This document shows positions 41,151 to 50,431 of a stretch of DNA of 64,000 nt, in pieces. The notes beneath the pieces were generated by a model that searched no databases, was not told the DNA's origin, and worked only from the letters and a program-made list of their open reading frames with translations. The position numbers and the translations under genes are program-made. The DNA is from Streptomyces sp. NBC_01298 (GTDB lineage Bacteria; Actinomycetota; Actinomycetes; Streptomycetales; Streptomycetaceae): positions 62,001 through 126,000 of the forward strand of contig NZ_CP108415.1 of NCBI RefSeq assembly GCF_035978755.1, in the 5' to 3' direction. Numbering within the stretch: position 1 is the first letter of the stretch; each line of letters starts with the position of its first letter.

Positions 41151-41944
41151 TGAACGGGAATCCGAGGAAGGCCGGTACGCGCAGCCTGACCCCGCGGACC
41201 GCAGAGGCTGCGGGGGCGGACGGCCCCTCGCCGTGGCGCAGGGCCAAGATCGGCGCGATCGGCTTCGCGATCGTGCTCGTGGTCGGCATCCTGCTCATGC
41301 TGACGGGCGGCAAGAAGGACAAGCAGTCCGCGGACGAACCGGCCCCTAAGGCGACGGGGACGAGTCAGGCCGGCGGCACGGGGCCGGGAGTCAAGGCCCG
41401 GTCGGTCCAGGACGGGGTCCCTGTCGGGTACCCGCAGACCAAGGACGGGGCAGCTGCTGCTGCGGTCAACTTCCAGACCGCTCGGTCGAGCCCGACCTAC
41501 TTCACCGACGAGAGCCTGCGCCACCAGGTGCTCAAGACGGTGATGACCCCGGCCGCCCTCCCGGTCCAGCAGCAGACGGACGATCAGACGGCCAAGGGCC
41601 TGATGGCTGCGCTCGGAGTGACGGCGCAGACGGCTCCGGACATGGTCCTGCGCGCTGCTCCGCTGGGCACGAGTGTGAGCGCCTTCTCGTCCGAGACCGC
41701 GACCGTCAAGGTCTGGATGACCGAGGTGGTCGGCGTTCCGACCGACAAGTCGGCCATGCCCGTGGCCGCGACCTGGTCCACCTACACCCTGATCCTCCAG
41801 TGGCAGAGCGGGGACTGGAAGGTCGCCACGATCAGCCAGGCCAACGGCCCCACTCCCCTGGTGACCGGCGACTCGGCGCCGTCGGCGACGGCCGACATGC
41901 GCCTGGCCAACAAGGAGTTCGATGCTCCGCGCTACGCAGGCTGA
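41150..41944 (+). CDS. VirB8/TcpC-like conjugation protein
   Basis: Protein of 264 aa with one N-terminal transmembrane helix (KIGAIGFAIVLVVGILLML), a Pro/Gly linker, and an extracytoplasmic alpha/beta domain (AAAAVNFQTARSSPTYFTDE...VKVWMTEVVGV...YTLILQWQSGDWKVATI). This layout matches TcpC/VirB8-type proteins, which form the inner-membrane scaffold of T4SS channels in Gram-positive bacteria. Coupled upstream (TGATG) and overlapped downstream by 23 bp. Confidence 0.65.
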   Translation: MNGNPRKAGTRSLTPRTAEAAGADGPSPWRRAKIGAIGFAIVLVVGILLMLTGGKKDKQSADEPAPKATGTSQAGGTGPGVKARSVQDGVPVGYPQTKDGAAAAAVNFQTARSSPTYFTDESLRHQVLKTVMTPAALPVQQQTDDQTAKGLMAALGVTAQTAPDMVLRAAPLGTSVSAFSSETATVKVWMTEVVGVPTDKSAMPVAATWSTYTLILQWQSGDWKVATISQANGPTPLVTGDSAPSATADMRLANKEFDAPRYAG

Positions 41945-42341
41945 CACGTTCCGCCGCCGGGCCGCACAGGCGCTCGTCACCGCTGTGCTGGCCGCCTCCG
42001 TCCTGGTCGCTGGCCCGGCAGCTCCGCAGGCCCGTGCAGACGTGAAGGTCCCTGACTGGGCGAACCCGTGCAACGCACCGGGTGGCAAATACCTCTGCGA
42101 CAAGGCCAGGAAGGGTGGCGAATGGCTCTACGAAAATTCCGGAGCGAAGGGCGTGGTCGACGGGGTCGCATCCGTAGCCGACTTTGCGAGTGACCCTTTC
42201 GGATACATCGAGGGCAAACTCCGCGGCGGCACAAAGGGAATGTTCGAGGCATTCGGTGAAGAGCTCACCGGGAAGAAGCCTTCCGCTCCCGCTGGCGGCG
42301 ACAAGAAACCGAAGAAGGACGAGAAGGCCAAGGGGGACTAG
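41922..42341 (+). CDS. Small exported protein of the transfer operon
   Basis: Protein of 139 aa with a signal peptide (AAQALVTAVLAASVLVAG, cleavage near ARA-D). The mature part is short, with two cysteines (NPCNAPGGKYLCDKA) that may form a disulfide, and a Lys-rich end. It overlaps the preceding gene and is 3 bp from the next. Not recognised; probably a channel or surface accessory. Confidence 0.6.
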   Translation: MLRATQADTFRRRAAQALVTAVLAASVLVAGPAAPQARADVKVPDWANPCNAPGGKYLCDKARKGGEWLYENSGAKGVVDGVASVADFASDPFGYIEGKLRGGTKGMFEAFGEELTGKKPSAPAGGDKKPKKDEKAKGD

Positions 42342-42344
42342 TTC

Positions 42345-43607
42345 ATGATGGAAATCGACTGGGGAAACCCAGGCTTCCTGCGCCTCTACGGCCTGGTCTT
42401 CGCGCTCTCTGCCGTTCTCACCGCGGTGATGTGGCTGATATCCGTGGTGAAGCGGGCCGTGCGGGGCATCCCGATCGGCCAGGCCATCATGGAGAACATC
42501 GGCTACCTGCTGATGTCTGTGGTGGTGGCTGGGTTCTCACCCTTGGCGGTGGCGCTCACGGTCGATTTCGTCGACAGTGCGGCCGAGGAGATTCTCGGCG
42601 ATTACATCGCCGAGGTGTTCGTCGGTGGACTGGTCATCTTCACGGCGCTTGCGGCGATCTCCATGCTCATGCCGGGCGTGGGTGTCGTCATCGCAATTCC
42701 CATCGCGCTGGCCATCCTCCTTGCCGTGTTCGGCCTGTGGGTCATGCTCGTCGTGCGAAATGCCCTGATCCTCATGGGGCTCATCTTCGGTCCGATCGTC
42801 TTTTCCGGACTCGTCGACAAGGATCTCTGGGGTCACACGAAGAAGTACGTCGGCATCCTGGGCGGAATCATCGCCAGCAAGCTGGGCATCTACCTCGCCC
42901 TTGCTCTGGCCGGAGCTCTGCTCGACGGCATGGCCGACAGCGTCGACAGGATCACGCTCCCGCAGGCGATCGGCACGTCCATCACCTTCCTCGCGCTGCT
43001 GTTCATCGCTCTCTTCATGCCCTTCCAGATCGCCAAGTGGATCCCCTTCGTGGGCGATGAGCTGCAGTCGATGCACCAGGTCAAGGAGGAGGCCGGGCAA
43101 CGCGCGAAGGCCGCGAAGGCCAAGCAGAACGACATGAAGGCCCAGGCCGCGAACAAGCAGACCGGAGGTGGTGGCGCGCAGGCCGGCGCTGCGAAGGCTG
43201 CAGGACCTGCGGGAGCCGCACTGGCAGTCAAGGAAGCCGCGGACCAGCTGCGCGACCAGACCGTACAGGCCGCCAAGGACGGCGCCAACAACGCTGCAGG
43301 CGGAGGCGGTCAGTCCAGCGGCGGCGGTCAGTCGGGCAGCGGCGCTCCGTCCTCCGGCGGGCAGGGCCAGGGGCAGAACGGTGCTGGCCATCGTGGCGGC
43401 GGCCGCGGAGGCCAAGGAGGAGGCGTCGGCAGGCGCCCCGGCCGTGGAGGTGGGGCGCCCGGAGGAGGCACTCGTCCCCCGGCTCCCCCGCCGCGGTCCG
43501 GCGGAGGGCGTCCCATGCCGCCCCCTCCGCCACCGCCCTCGCCGTCTGGAGGCGGACACACACCGCCCCCGCCGCCAGCTCCTGCACCGCCCCCGCCGTC
43601 GGCGTAG
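42345..43607 (+). CDS. Polytopic conjugation membrane protein (VirB6/TrbL-like)
   Basis: Protein of 420 aa. Residues 10-240 hold about six transmembrane helices (for example GLVFALSAVLTAVMWLISVV and VVIAIPIALAILLAVFGLWV). The rest is a Gly/Gln-rich, then Pro-rich low-complexity tail. This architecture fits VirB6/TrbL-type channel proteins, whose homologues in Gram-positive systems also carry long extensions. Role inferred from topology and position. Confidence 0.7.
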   Translation: MMEIDWGNPGFLRLYGLVFALSAVLTAVMWLISVVKRAVRGIPIGQAIMENIGYLLMSVVVAGFSPLAVALTVDFVDSAAEEILGDYIAEVFVGGLVIFTALAAISMLMPGVGVVIAIPIALAILLAVFGLWVMLVVRNALILMGLIFGPIVFSGLVDKDLWGHTKKYVGILGGIIASKLGIYLALALAGALLDGMADSVDRITLPQAIGTSITFLALLFIALFMPFQIAKWIPFVGDELQSMHQVKEEAGQRAKAAKAKQNDMKAQAANKQTGGGGAQAGAAKAAGPAGAALAVKEAADQLRDQTVQAAKDGANNAAGGGGQSSGGGQSGSGAPSSGGQGQGQNGAGHRGGGRGGQGGGVGRRPGRGGGAPGGGTRPPAPPPRSGGGRPMPPPPPPPSPSGGGHTPPPPPAPAPPPPSA

Positions 43608-43649
43608 CCGGCACCCCAACGCCCACCACGTTTCATGAAAGGAGTCGCG

Positions 43650-45140
43650 ATGGACCGCCTCTTCACGTTCCCCCGCCCGCGTCCGCGCGGTCTGCTGGGG
43701 CGTCGCTTCGAGATGGACGAACAGCTCGTCCTGCTTGGGGGGATCGCGCTGGCGGTCGGGCTTCTGGCAGCTCTGCCCGGGATCCCGCTGAAGATCATCG
43801 GGGCCCTCGGCGCGGCCGGTGGCTGCGTGTGGGTCACGATGATCCCTCACAAGGGACGTACGTTCCTGCGCTGGTTCGAGATCCGGCGTTCGTACCGGCG
43901 GCTGCTGCGTGACGGCAAGCTCCTGTACCGCTCCACCGCGCCCCTGGCGGGCCGACGCCGGGACGGAACGCCCGAACCCATCACTCAGCCGGTGGGCGTC
44001 CCGGACGCCTTGGAGTGGATCACGGCGAGGACGTCCTACGGGGACATCGCCGTGCTGCTGCAGCCCACGGAGTCCATGTTCGTGGCATGCATCGAGGTCG
44101 AGGCCGCCAAGAACTTCGGCGGATTGGACGGCGCTGACAAGGAAGCGCTGATCGGGGCGTACGAGTACCTCTTGAAGGAGACGGCTGAGTCGGGCGGCCG
44201 CATCCAGTACGTCCAGTGGCTGGCGCGGCTGCTGCCCACCGATCCGAACGCCCACGCTCACGACGCGGCGGCGCGCAGGGATCCCTCCGCCCCGTCCTGG
44301 CTGGACGACTCCTACAACCAGCTCCTGGACGCGGTAGCGGTTTACGCAGAAGACCGTCGCCTGTTCCTCGTGGTGGGCATCCCCTACACGCAGGAACTGG
44401 CCGCCGAGGCCCTGCAGTACCGCACCCTGCACGACGGGTACGGCGAGGTCCTCGGCAAGGAGGTCGACAACTTCATCCGCGGCCTGTCGGGCGCGCAGTT
44501 GCGATGGGTGCGCAACCTCGACGAGCCGGGGCTCGCCTCCCTCATCCATCACAGCTACGCACCCGACCACTGGATCAACGACACCCGCGGCATGGACCGC
44601 TCCAGCTGCTGGCCGGCTGAGATGGATGCTCGGGACCCGTCCCGCATGGCAGCCCGCAGCTGGGAGGGCGCCGACCCGTGGCACACCTCCACCGCTTGGA
44701 TCAAGCAGTTCCCGGTGCTGCCGGTCGGTGTCAACTTCCTCGCACCCCTGCTGCTCTACGTCTCGGACGTGATCCTCACCGTGGGAATCACCATGCGGCT
44801 GGTGCCGGCCGACAAGGCCCTCGAGGACGCGATGGCGGACGTCACGAACGAGGCCGGCCAGGCGGACAACACCCCGGGGAAGATCACCGACCCCCGTGAG
44901 GAGCGTGAGCTGGGCGCCTCCTCGGCCACCATGCATGACCTCGCCAACGGCGCGGCCGGCATCCGCCTCACGGGGTGGGTGACCGTCACGGCCCCGGATC
45001 CTGAGCTGCTGGTCCAGCACCGCAATACGGTGCGCGCCGCAGCAGTGAAGTCCCAGCTGGCACTGGAGTGGTGCGACTCGGAGCAGCACCGGGCCTTCGC
45101 GAACACTCTGCCGCTGGTCACCGGACTGCTGAAGGACTGA
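43650..45140 (+). CDS. SCO6880-like protein, VirB4 N-terminal part
   Basis: Protein of 496 aa. Two hydrophobic segments near residues 25-65 are followed by a large alpha/beta domain (YGDIAVLLQPTESMFVACIE, RRLFLVVGIPYTQELAAEAL, VTVTAPDPELLVQHRNTVRA) like the N-terminal half of VirB4/TraC. No Walker motif is present; the ATPase half is the next gene. Annotated relatives are called SCO6880 family. ATG 43650 follows AAAGGAG. It ends 5 bp before the VirB4 ATPase gene. Confidence 0.75.
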   Translation: MDRLFTFPRPRPRGLLGRRFEMDEQLVLLGGIALAVGLLAALPGIPLKIIGALGAAGGCVWVTMIPHKGRTFLRWFEIRRSYRRLLRDGKLLYRSTAPLAGRRRDGTPEPITQPVGVPDALEWITARTSYGDIAVLLQPTESMFVACIEVEAAKNFGGLDGADKEALIGAYEYLLKETAESGGRIQYVQWLARLLPTDPNAHAHDAAARRDPSAPSWLDDSYNQLLDAVAVYAEDRRLFLVVGIPYTQELAAEALQYRTLHDGYGEVLGKEVDNFIRGLSGAQLRWVRNLDEPGLASLIHHSYAPDHWINDTRGMDRSSCWPAEMDARDPSRMAARSWEGADPWHTSTAWIKQFPVLPVGVNFLAPLLLYVSDVILTVGITMRLVPADKALEDAMADVTNEAGQADNTPGKITDPREERELGASSATMHDLANGAAGIRLTGWVTVTAPDPELLVQHRNTVRAAAVKSQLALEWCDSEQHRAFANTLPLVTGLLKD

Positions 45141-45145
45141 CGCCC

Positions 45146-46504
45146 ATGCTCGAGCTCATCCGACCGCAGGCCCAGACTCGGCGCCGGGCCCTGCGCACCA
45201 CTACGGCCACCGCGTCCGGCCTGTACCCGGCCGTAGGCGCGCCCTCCTCGGACCCGCGCGGCGTGATCATCGGAAGGGAGATCTACTCCGGCAAGGCCTA
45301 CATCTACGACCCGTTCGTCCTCTACGACCCCAGCGCGCGCGAGCGCCTCCCCAGTGGTCACGCGCTGGTGCTCGGCAAGTCGGGCTTCGGCAAGTCCAGC
45401 CTCGAGAAGTGCTACGTGCTGCGGCAACTGCGCTTCCGAGACCGGTCCTTCTGCATCCTCGATGCCCAGGGCGAGGACGGCGTCGGCGAGTGGGACTCCA
45501 TCGCGCGCGCCCTGGGGGTCTCGCCCATCCGCCTGGTCTACGGAGGTGAAGACGGAGAAGGCGTCCGCCTCAACCCCCTCGACCCGCGGATCCCGGCCCA
45601 GTACCAGTTCAAGATCCTCTGCTCGATGGTGGAGATCATCGGTGGCACCCTCAACTCGGAGAGCGAGTTCGCTCTCTCCGTGGCCCACACAGCAGCCCAG
45701 ATCCGTGCGGCAGCTGAGAACCGCGTCGCTGTGCTGTCGGACATCCACGACGCCCTGACCAACCCGGCGCCGGCGATGCTCGGGAAGCGCCAGATCGGCT
45801 CGGAGGACATGGTCACCTGGGGCCAGCCCGCGAGCCTGGCCATGGACCAGCTGTGCAGTGAGACCCGCGACTTGGCCGGCCTGTTCAACGGCCCCACTAC
45901 GCCCGGGATCGACCTGGACGCACGCCTGATCGTCTTCGATCTCACCCGCCTCCCCCGCGAAGGCGAGGCCATGCCGCTGCTGATGAGCGTCATCGGGCCC
46001 TGGCTGCGCTACGCGTGGATCAAGACCGGCGACAGCATCAAGCGCACGTTGATCGTCGAAGAGGCCTGGCACATCCTCAGCCACCGACCAGTGGCCCGGC
46101 TCTTCGAAGAGTTCGTGCGGTACGGACGCCGGCTGGGGCTCTCCTTCTGGGCCATCCTCCACCACCTCGGTGACCTCCAAGTCGAGGAAGCCCCGGAAGC
46201 CGCAGCCATCTTGAAACTCACCGCGACCCGCGTGCTCTACCACATGGACAAGGCCGAGGCGGATCTGACGGCCGACTACCTCCAGCTGCCCGACTGGGCC
46301 CGCGAAGCACTCGTCGACGGCGCCAGCCGCTGCTCGCCAGGGCGCGCCGTGTGGCAGGTCGGCAACCGCCTGCACCTCGTCGAGCACATCCGCAGCGCCA
46401 CAGAAGCCGCGCTGACCAACACCAACCGAAAGATGACCGAGGCCGCCACGAGCACCCGGGCGCCTGAGGCACCACTCATGACGATGCGAAAGGGTGCCGC
46501 CTGA
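45146..46504 (+). CDS. VirB4-type conjugation ATPase
   Basis: Protein of 452 aa that should power assembly of the transfer channel. Walker A is LGKSGFGKSSLEK (about residue 78); Walker B is RTLIVEEAWHIL (about 300); a later RRLGLSFWAILHH matches the VirB4/TraC core. The N-terminal half of canonical VirB4 is missing and is supplied by the previous gene. Start ATG 46 bases into the long frame, at 45146, has GAAGGA upstream. Its stop overlaps the next small ORF (TGATG). Confidence 0.85.
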   Translation: MLELIRPQAQTRRRALRTTTATASGLYPAVGAPSSDPRGVIIGREIYSGKAYIYDPFVLYDPSARERLPSGHALVLGKSGFGKSSLEKCYVLRQLRFRDRSFCILDAQGEDGVGEWDSIARALGVSPIRLVYGGEDGEGVRLNPLDPRIPAQYQFKILCSMVEIIGGTLNSESEFALSVAHTAAQIRAAAENRVAVLSDIHDALTNPAPAMLGKRQIGSEDMVTWGQPASLAMDQLCSETRDLAGLFNGPTTPGIDLDARLIVFDLTRLPREGEAMPLLMSVIGPWLRYAWIKTGDSIKRTLIVEEAWHILSHRPVARLFEEFVRYGRRLGLSFWAILHHLGDLQVEEAPEAAAILKLTATRVLYHMDKAEADLTADYLQLPDWAREALVDGASRCSPGRAVWQVGNRLHLVEHIRSATEAALTNTNRKMTEAATSTRAPEAPLMTMRKGAA

Positions 46505-46611
46505 TGTCCGACGCACACGCTACGACCCGGGCAGCACTCCCGCGGTGCCAGCAGCAACGACAAGGAATGGGAACGCCCGTCCGACGTGACGTCCGCAGAG
46601 GTGATCGGTAA
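46504..46611 (+). CDS. Possible 35-aa coupled small ORF
   Basis: ATG 46504 overlaps the VirB4 stop, and its TAA overlaps the VirD4 start (TAATG). The product is basic (RRDVRRGDR end). Coupling at both ends suggests translation, perhaps only to link the two ATPases. Short length makes coding status uncertain. Confidence 0.4.
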   Translation: MSDAHATTRAALPRCQQQRQGMGTPVRRDVRRGDR

Positions 46612-48470
46612 TGGCCAAGGTCGTCACCCCACACTCGGGCAACCGGCTCCACGTCTACAAGGACGCCTGGTGGATCGGGCTGTGCATAGCCGCCGTCGCA
46701 CTCACCCTGTGGACGTGGATCGCCGCGCTCCTCTCCGGGATCCTCGCTCACTTCTCCCCGGCTCTGGTCTCCTGGAACGAAACGGCCGCCGCGATCCCGC
46801 ACCTGCTCACGGCACCACACCGGCCGCAGGACGCGTTTCCTCCGGAAGCCGGAGTCGGTGGGCCGTTCACCTTCTATCCGATGTTCCTCGGCGCGGCCTT
46901 CGTGACCTGCTGGGGCACACGGGCCGGCTGGCGCCGCTGGCGCAGCATGCGTGACGAGGGAACGGACGGCCTGGCCACCGGCGCACAGCTTGAAGAGGCG
47001 ATGGGGGAGGCGAAGGCCCTCTCACGGCTCGGCGCGCTCCGCCCCAGCCTCAGCACGCCCCGCCCATCGCTGCAGAAAGGTTCCTCCACGCGCAGCCTGA
47101 AGCCCTGGCGGGGCAGCAGCAAGCCTCAGGTCACCGACGTGCCGGTGAGCGAGGTCGCCGTGTTCTGCGGGACCGCGATCCCGACAGGCGTGAAGCTCTA
47201 CATCCCCTTCGAGGAGACCGTCCTGATCGTGGCCCCTCCCCGCGAGGGCAAGACCTCCCAGCTGATCATGCCGTGGATCCTCGACTTCCCGGGATCAGTT
47301 CTGGCGACATCGTCCAAGACGGACGTCCTCTACGCGACGGCAAAGTCCCGGGAGGCGTACGGACCGGTGATGGTCCTGGACCCCACGGGCCTGTCGAACT
47401 GGCCACTTCAGCTGCAATGGAGTCTCCTCGACGGCTGCGAGGACTTCAGCGTGGCGCGCAAGCGCGCCGAGACCCTTACCGGCACCGCGAAGTCCGACGA
47501 GGGGACGAAGAACGGCGGCTACTTCGTGATGAACGCGCAGATGCTGATGACCTGTTGGCTGCACGCGGCCGCCCTCGAAGGCCTCAGCGGCATGGACATC
47601 CTCCGGTGGGCCACCGCCCCCACCGAGCGGCAGCCGGTCGACATCCTGGCCGCCCACGGCCAGGAGAACCTCGCCCGCGCCCTGGCGGCGCAGCACGCGG
47701 CCGCACCGGAGGAACGCTCGGCCAGCTGGCGGACCGCGGAGCAGAGCATCCTGGCTCTGTACGACGCCAAGGTCGCCGCCATCTTCGGCAAGTCGGCCCG
47801 CGACGAGCAGAATTTCTCCATCACGAAGTGGCTCACCGAGGGCGGCACCGTCTTCCTCATCGGCGAAGAGGAGGAAGGCAGCTCCCTGGCACCGGTCCTG
47901 GCAGCGTTCTCCAGGGCCATCCTTGACACCGCCAAGGTGATCGCCGCGCGGATGCCGAACGGCCGGCTCGATCCCCCTCTCGGCGTACTGGGCGACGAGC
48001 TCGCCAACGTGGCACCCCTCCCGCAGATCCCGTCCCTGATGTCCGTCTCGGGGTCACAGAACATCTTCATGGTCGCCGTGCTCCAGAACCTCGCCCAGGC
48101 ACACGAGCGCTGGGGCGAACTGGGCGTCCGGAAGATGTTCGCCGCAGCCACCATCAAGGTGATCTTGGGTGGCGTCTCTGACGAGCAGGAACTCAAGACC
48201 TACAGCGCCCTGGCCGGAGAGTTCGAGGAAGACACCGAGTCGGTATCCGACAGCGGCGACAGCAGCTCGGTCAGCATCTCCACGCGGCGCCGGGCCGTCC
48301 TGGAGCCGGGCGACATCCGGCAGATCAGGGAACGAGAGGGCCTGGTCGTGCATCGGCGTACGCCGGTGACGCGAGTGCGCTTCGAGCGCATCCACGAGGG
48401 CCCCCGGGCCAAGGAGATCGCCGAAGCGACGAAGGATGCGCTGCGAAAGGTGAACGCTCATGCGCGCTGA
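46611..48470 (+). CDS. VirD4/TraG-type coupling ATPase
   Basis: Protein of 619 aa. Two N-terminal transmembrane helices (WWIGLCIAAVALTLWTWIA; FYPMFLGAAFVTCW) anchor it. The cytoplasmic ATPase has Walker A APPREGKTSQ (about residue 208), Walker B LGVLGDELANVAPLP (about 460) and VAVLQNLAQAHERWG. It would bring the relaxase-DNA complex to the channel. The C-terminal tail ends in a Ser-rich then charged region. The downstream small ORF overlaps its last codons. Confidence 0.9.
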   Translation: MAKVVTPHSGNRLHVYKDAWWIGLCIAAVALTLWTWIAALLSGILAHFSPALVSWNETAAAIPHLLTAPHRPQDAFPPEAGVGGPFTFYPMFLGAAFVTCWGTRAGWRRWRSMRDEGTDGLATGAQLEEAMGEAKALSRLGALRPSLSTPRPSLQKGSSTRSLKPWRGSSKPQVTDVPVSEVAVFCGTAIPTGVKLYIPFEETVLIVAPPREGKTSQLIMPWILDFPGSVLATSSKTDVLYATAKSREAYGPVMVLDPTGLSNWPLQLQWSLLDGCEDFSVARKRAETLTGTAKSDEGTKNGGYFVMNAQMLMTCWLHAAALEGLSGMDILRWATAPTERQPVDILAAHGQENLARALAAQHAAAPEERSASWRTAEQSILALYDAKVAAIFGKSARDEQNFSITKWLTEGGTVFLIGEEEEGSSLAPVLAAFSRAILDTAKVIAARMPNGRLDPPLGVLGDELANVAPLPQIPSLMSVSGSQNIFMVAVLQNLAQAHERWGELGVRKMFAAATIKVILGGVSDEQELKTYSALAGEFEEDTESVSDSGDSSSVSISTRRRAVLEPGDIRQIREREGLVVHRRTPVTRVRFERIHEGPRAKEIAEATKDALRKVNAHAR

Positions 48471-48675
48471 ACCGTCTGGCACGTCACCCGGTCTCCTGAT
48501 CGGTGACCTAGCGAGGTGCATCACGCGTGAGGACCGACCGTTGCCGGCGGCGACGGGCACCCCCTCCGCGTCTGCTCAATACCAGCGGCTGCGCCCCCCG
48601 AGGCCGCACCGTCTTTCTCCCACGCTGCGCGCAGCTCGATCCCGGGCCTCACGAAAGGAGGCGGCTGATGCCTGA
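48460..48675 (+). CDS. Possible small ORF between coupling protein and DUF4913 genes
   Basis: ATG 48460 overlaps the end of the VirD4 gene; the stop overlaps the start of the next gene by 8 bp. 71 aa, basic, Arg/Pro-rich, no motif. Overlaps fit the operon style, but the composition is also that of random GC-rich frames. Confidence 0.35.
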   Translation: MRAEPSGTSPGLLIGDLARCITREDRPLPAATGTPSASAQYQRLRPPRPHRLSPTLRAARSRASRKEAADA

Positions 48676-49252
48676 TCCCCTTGCTCCGCTCTTCGAGGCG
48701 CTGGAGTCCATCAACAACGAACTGACCACCTTCGCGGCCCGGCTGGCGCGGCTCGAGGATTCCGGATCCGTCCGCGGCGGCTCCAAGCAGGGCGGCGACA
48801 GCAGCGGCGGGGGCGAGAGCGACAGGGTGCCGGGCGCCCCTGTGGTTTGGCACCGGATCGAGGACGAGGAGGTGCGGGCTGCGCTGTGGGCGGAGTTCGT
48901 CTCCTGGGTGATTCGGATGGCCGACACCTACGAGCTCACCACGGAGCAGCTGCCGCACGCCTGCTGGTGGGAGCACGGCGCTGTGGTCGCCGAGCTGACC
49001 GCACTGTGGACGGGCTGGGAGTCGGCCTACGGCAATCAGGAGGACGCCGCGGCCAGCCCGTACCTGTGGCACGACGCCTGGTCTCGGGCAGTGGAGAGGA
49101 TCAGCCGGATGTGGCTCGGCGAGTGCACCAATGGCTACCACCAGGTCAAGTCCCGCACGACGTGGGGTACGGATCCTGCGCGCCGCAAGACGATCTTGGA
49201 AGCGGGGCCGCCTGGGTGCGGAGGTGGGGCGCCGAAGCCCAAGGACACCTAG
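48668..49252 (+). CDS. DUF4913-like protein
   Basis: Protein of 194 aa. A helical N-terminus and Gly/Ser linker precede the domain: LWAEFVSWVIRMADTYEL, LPHACWWEHGAVVAELTALW, YLWHDAWSRAVERI, and a CTNGYHQ end. The pattern W-H-x8-ELTALW matches what I remember of DUF4913 in Streptomyces transfer operons, where its role is unknown. ATG 48668 follows AAAGGAGG. Last gene of the transfer operon. Confidence 0.7.
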   Translation: MPDPLAPLFEALESINNELTTFAARLARLEDSGSVRGGSKQGGDSSGGGESDRVPGAPVVWHRIEDEEVRAALWAEFVSWVIRMADTYELTTEQLPHACWWEHGAVVAELTALWTGWESAYGNQEDAAASPYLWHDAWSRAVERISRMWLGECTNGYHQVKSRTTWGTDPARRKTILEAGPPGCGGGAPKPKDT

Positions 49253-49300
49253 GGTGCCGTGGTTCGCACGCGAGCCCTGGGCTGGGTGGCGGAATCCGTC

Positions 49301-50431
49301 CTAGATGAAGTCGCGCCAGGCGTAGCGCAGTGCGGACCTTCGCCAGTCTCCACAGTCACTGGAGCCGTACATGGTGACGGAGCGGACGGCCGAGGTGAGG
49401 ATGCCTCGGCGCTGGGTGTCGGTCATCGACCGACTCCACTGGTCAAGAGCGTGCTTTGCCGTGACTGGCACGTTGAGGGTCATGTCGAAGCCATCGGCGG
49501 TCAGGGACTCCTGCGCGACGGCCAGCTGGCGGCACTCGTCAGGCCCGAACACGCGGGGAACTACTTCCTGCGCAACTCGGGACTCCAGGGCGTCCGCCGG
49601 AAACGCGGGCAGGCATCCAGTCGCGCAGTGGTAGGTCGCGGGGGTGCCACCCCCCGTGAGGAGGAGGCCGCAGACTCCGCAGTTGAGCAGGTCTATGAGC
49701 AGAGGCCCGTCCCAGGGCTGGCTGCGCTTGGCGTCCAGCAAGGGGTGGCCTGGCTGCGTACCCCGCGGTATCAGAGTGACCTGCCTGAGGTCCGGTCGCC
49801 CGGTGGGCACACTGATGAGGCAGGCCGTGGCCGGAAAGGGCCCGGTGTCAGTGCGCCACGTCAGGAGATGGCCCGCCGAGTCTGCATCGTGCGGGTCAGA
49901 TCCAGAGTCGGGGCCGGAACAGTAGCGGCTAGCTGCTCGGTCGAGGTCGCGGAGTTCAGGGTTGTCCAGGCCGGCGCCCAGCTCTTCGCGTACAAGGTCT
50001 GCGACGCATTGGGCCACCTGCTGCCAGTTGGCAAGGCGCTCGCGGGCTTCGTTGCTGTGCAGGATCCATCGCGGCAGGCTCCAGCCGGGGGTGGCCGAAC
50101 CAGGAAGCAGGCGCTGCGCGTAGCAGTTGGCCTCGACTGTGCGCCACTCACTGTCCACTATGAGCGCGGGTATGTCGTAGCCGTGCAGGATCTGGCTGAG
50201 GTACCGGTCGAGGGATGAGTCGGCCGGCTGGAAGTGCAAACGCCTGGTGTGCGGAATTTTCAGGGCATCGATGACAGCCTGCACAGCGGCGCCGCCCGGC
50301 CATGCAGTCCCAAGCTCAAGCGCGCGGTACTGCGCCTCGGTGATGCCTGCCATCTCGGCGACGCGGGCGGGTGCGAGCGCCATGCGTACCCGGTAGTCCG
50401 CGACAACCGCGCCGAGCGTAGCGATCACCAT
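49301..50431 (-). CDS. XRE/MmyB-like regulator fused to a recombinase-type zinc ribbon and tail
   Basis: Protein of 376 aa. Residues 1-60 form an XRE HTH (VADYRVRMALAPARVAEMAG, EAQYRAL). Residues 75-200 match the MmyB ligand-binding domain (DIPALIVDSEWRTVEANCYA). The C-terminal 130 residues instead resemble the end of a large serine recombinase: LLNCGVCGLLLTGG...YHCATGC (zinc beta-ribbon), then a helical DALESRVAQEVVPRVF and QRRGILTSAVRSVTMY. No catalytic Ser domain is present. ATG 50431 follows AAGGAG. A chimeric regulator; function unknown. Confidence 0.7.
   Translation of the reverse strand: MVIATLGAVVADYRVRMALAPARVAEMAGITEAQYRALELGTAWPGGAAVQAVIDALKIPHTRRLHFQPADSSLDRYLSQILHGYDIPALIVDSEWRTVEANCYAQRLLPGSATPGWSLPRWILHSNEARERLANWQQVAQCVADLVREELGAGLDNPELRDLDRAASRYCSGPDSGSDPHDADSAGHLLTWRTDTGPFPATACLISVPTGRPDLRQVTLIPRGTQPGHPLLDAKRSQPWDGPLLIDLLNCGVCGLLLTGGGTPATYHCATGCLPAFPADALESRVAQEVVPRVFGPDECRQLAVAQESLTADGFDMTLNVPVTAKHALDQWSRSMTDTQRRGILTSAVRSVTMYGSSDCGDWRRSALRYAWRDFI

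Noticed and set aside
42537..45089. Minus-strand 850-aa open frame across the transfer operon
   Set aside because: Low-complexity Arg/Gly/His composition; overlaps three well-supported plus-strand genes.
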